Positions 63,545 to 64,000 of a stretch of 64,000 nt of DNA are shown here, in pieces (the stretch's first letter is position 1; the number at the start of each line of letters is the position of its first letter). Below the pieces are notes generated by a model. It ran no database searches and had not been told where the DNA came from. It saw only the letters and a list, made by a program, of their open reading frames with translations. A program made the translations under genes and the position numbers. The DNA comes from Paralvinella palmiformis (Eukaryota; Annelida; Polychaeta; Terebellida; Alvinellidae), in assembly GCA_025642065.1 (NCBI GenBank), contig JAODUP010000093.1:186001-250000 (forward strand), read 5' to 3'.

Positions 63545-64000
63545 GTTAGTCAGTGTTGTGTGCGTCCGTGCGTGCGTGTGTGTTCTTCCAGTGTAGAATT
63601 GAATTGAATTTGTTTCACATAACAGGAGTACATAATATAATGAATAAATATACAAACAGAATGGTAATAGCCACGAACTACATTTTAAAATATACATAAT
63701 TAACATTACCATGAGTTATGACATTTGTAGTCCTATGTGAGGAAACAGTGTAGCCCATGGTCTGTCTTACCACTGTCCCGTGAAGGTCATTGAACATATT
63801 TTCATAAGGGAAATACAATCATAATAATCATATAATTTATACCCAGATATACACTTTTAAGTAAACTATATGGTAGCTAACTCAGGTAAGGTAATAAACG
63901 TTATAAATTTAAATTATCTCGTTATAATAATATAAATTTTTGACTTGATCAGAGACAGTCCACGCCAAGGCAAACTAAATTTTTAGCTACTAGTCATAAT

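Overview
This is a stretch of animal nuclear DNA. It is AT-rich, the genes are split by GT-AG introns, there are no bacterial-style operons, and introns and spacers are full of (TA)n arrays, tRNA-derived SINEs, non-LTR retrotransposon fragments and short inverted-repeat DNA transposons. Protein sequences and repeat types point to an invertebrate, most likely a lophotrochozoan such as a mollusc. The species is inference and cannot be fixed from this window alone.

Genes in order. (1) Minus strand, 5876 down to 901 and beyond the left edge: four phase-compatible exons of a coiled-coil protein that I cannot name. (2) Plus strand, 15145-33935: a complete 12-exon CSTF2 gene (cleavage stimulation factor 64 kDa subunit, 527 aa) with RRM, hinge and C-terminal domains. 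(3) Minus strand, 41264-35634: a complete six-coding-exon-plus-last-exon (seven in total, counting the 5' one that carries the ATG) gene for a 982-aa protein with a von Willebrand A domain, a DUF4537-like region and a C-terminal coiled coil. Its 3' end converges on that of CSTF2 near 34.7 kb. (4) Plus strand, 51923-56705: NDUFB2, the small complex I subunit of 99 aa, in three exons. (5) Minus strand, 60885-58088: a RING-finger protein, modelled here as five exons and 225 aa. (6) Plus strand from 63343: the first coding exon of an isoaspartyl peptidase/L-asparaginase (ASRGL1 type), running off the right edge. No functional link among these genes is evident; they are neighbours, not a pathway.

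Mobile DNA. Several elements have ends that can be read directly: a Mutator-like MITE with a 9-bp target duplication (8073-8509); pogo/Tigger elements at 27323-28181, 34418-34599, 36474-37906 and about 52911-55055; a 1.3-kb inverted-repeat element nested inside the last of these (53654-54966); hAT-like elements and a hAT dimerisation-domain relic in CSTF2 intron 4; and a small Ty3/gypsy derivative (48040-49247) with both LTRs, a primer-site candidate, a polypurine tract and a 5-bp target duplication. Non-LTR fragments lie at 9.3-10.5, 11.8-12.4, 50.2-51.0 and 61.5 kb. One tRNA-derived SINE family occurs at least six times.

I found no CRISPR array, functional tRNA or rRNA, or gene cluster that suggests a new biochemical system. 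The most interesting material is the set of transposon structures with legible ends, the small divergent RING gene and the tail-to-tail CSTF2/VWA gene pair.
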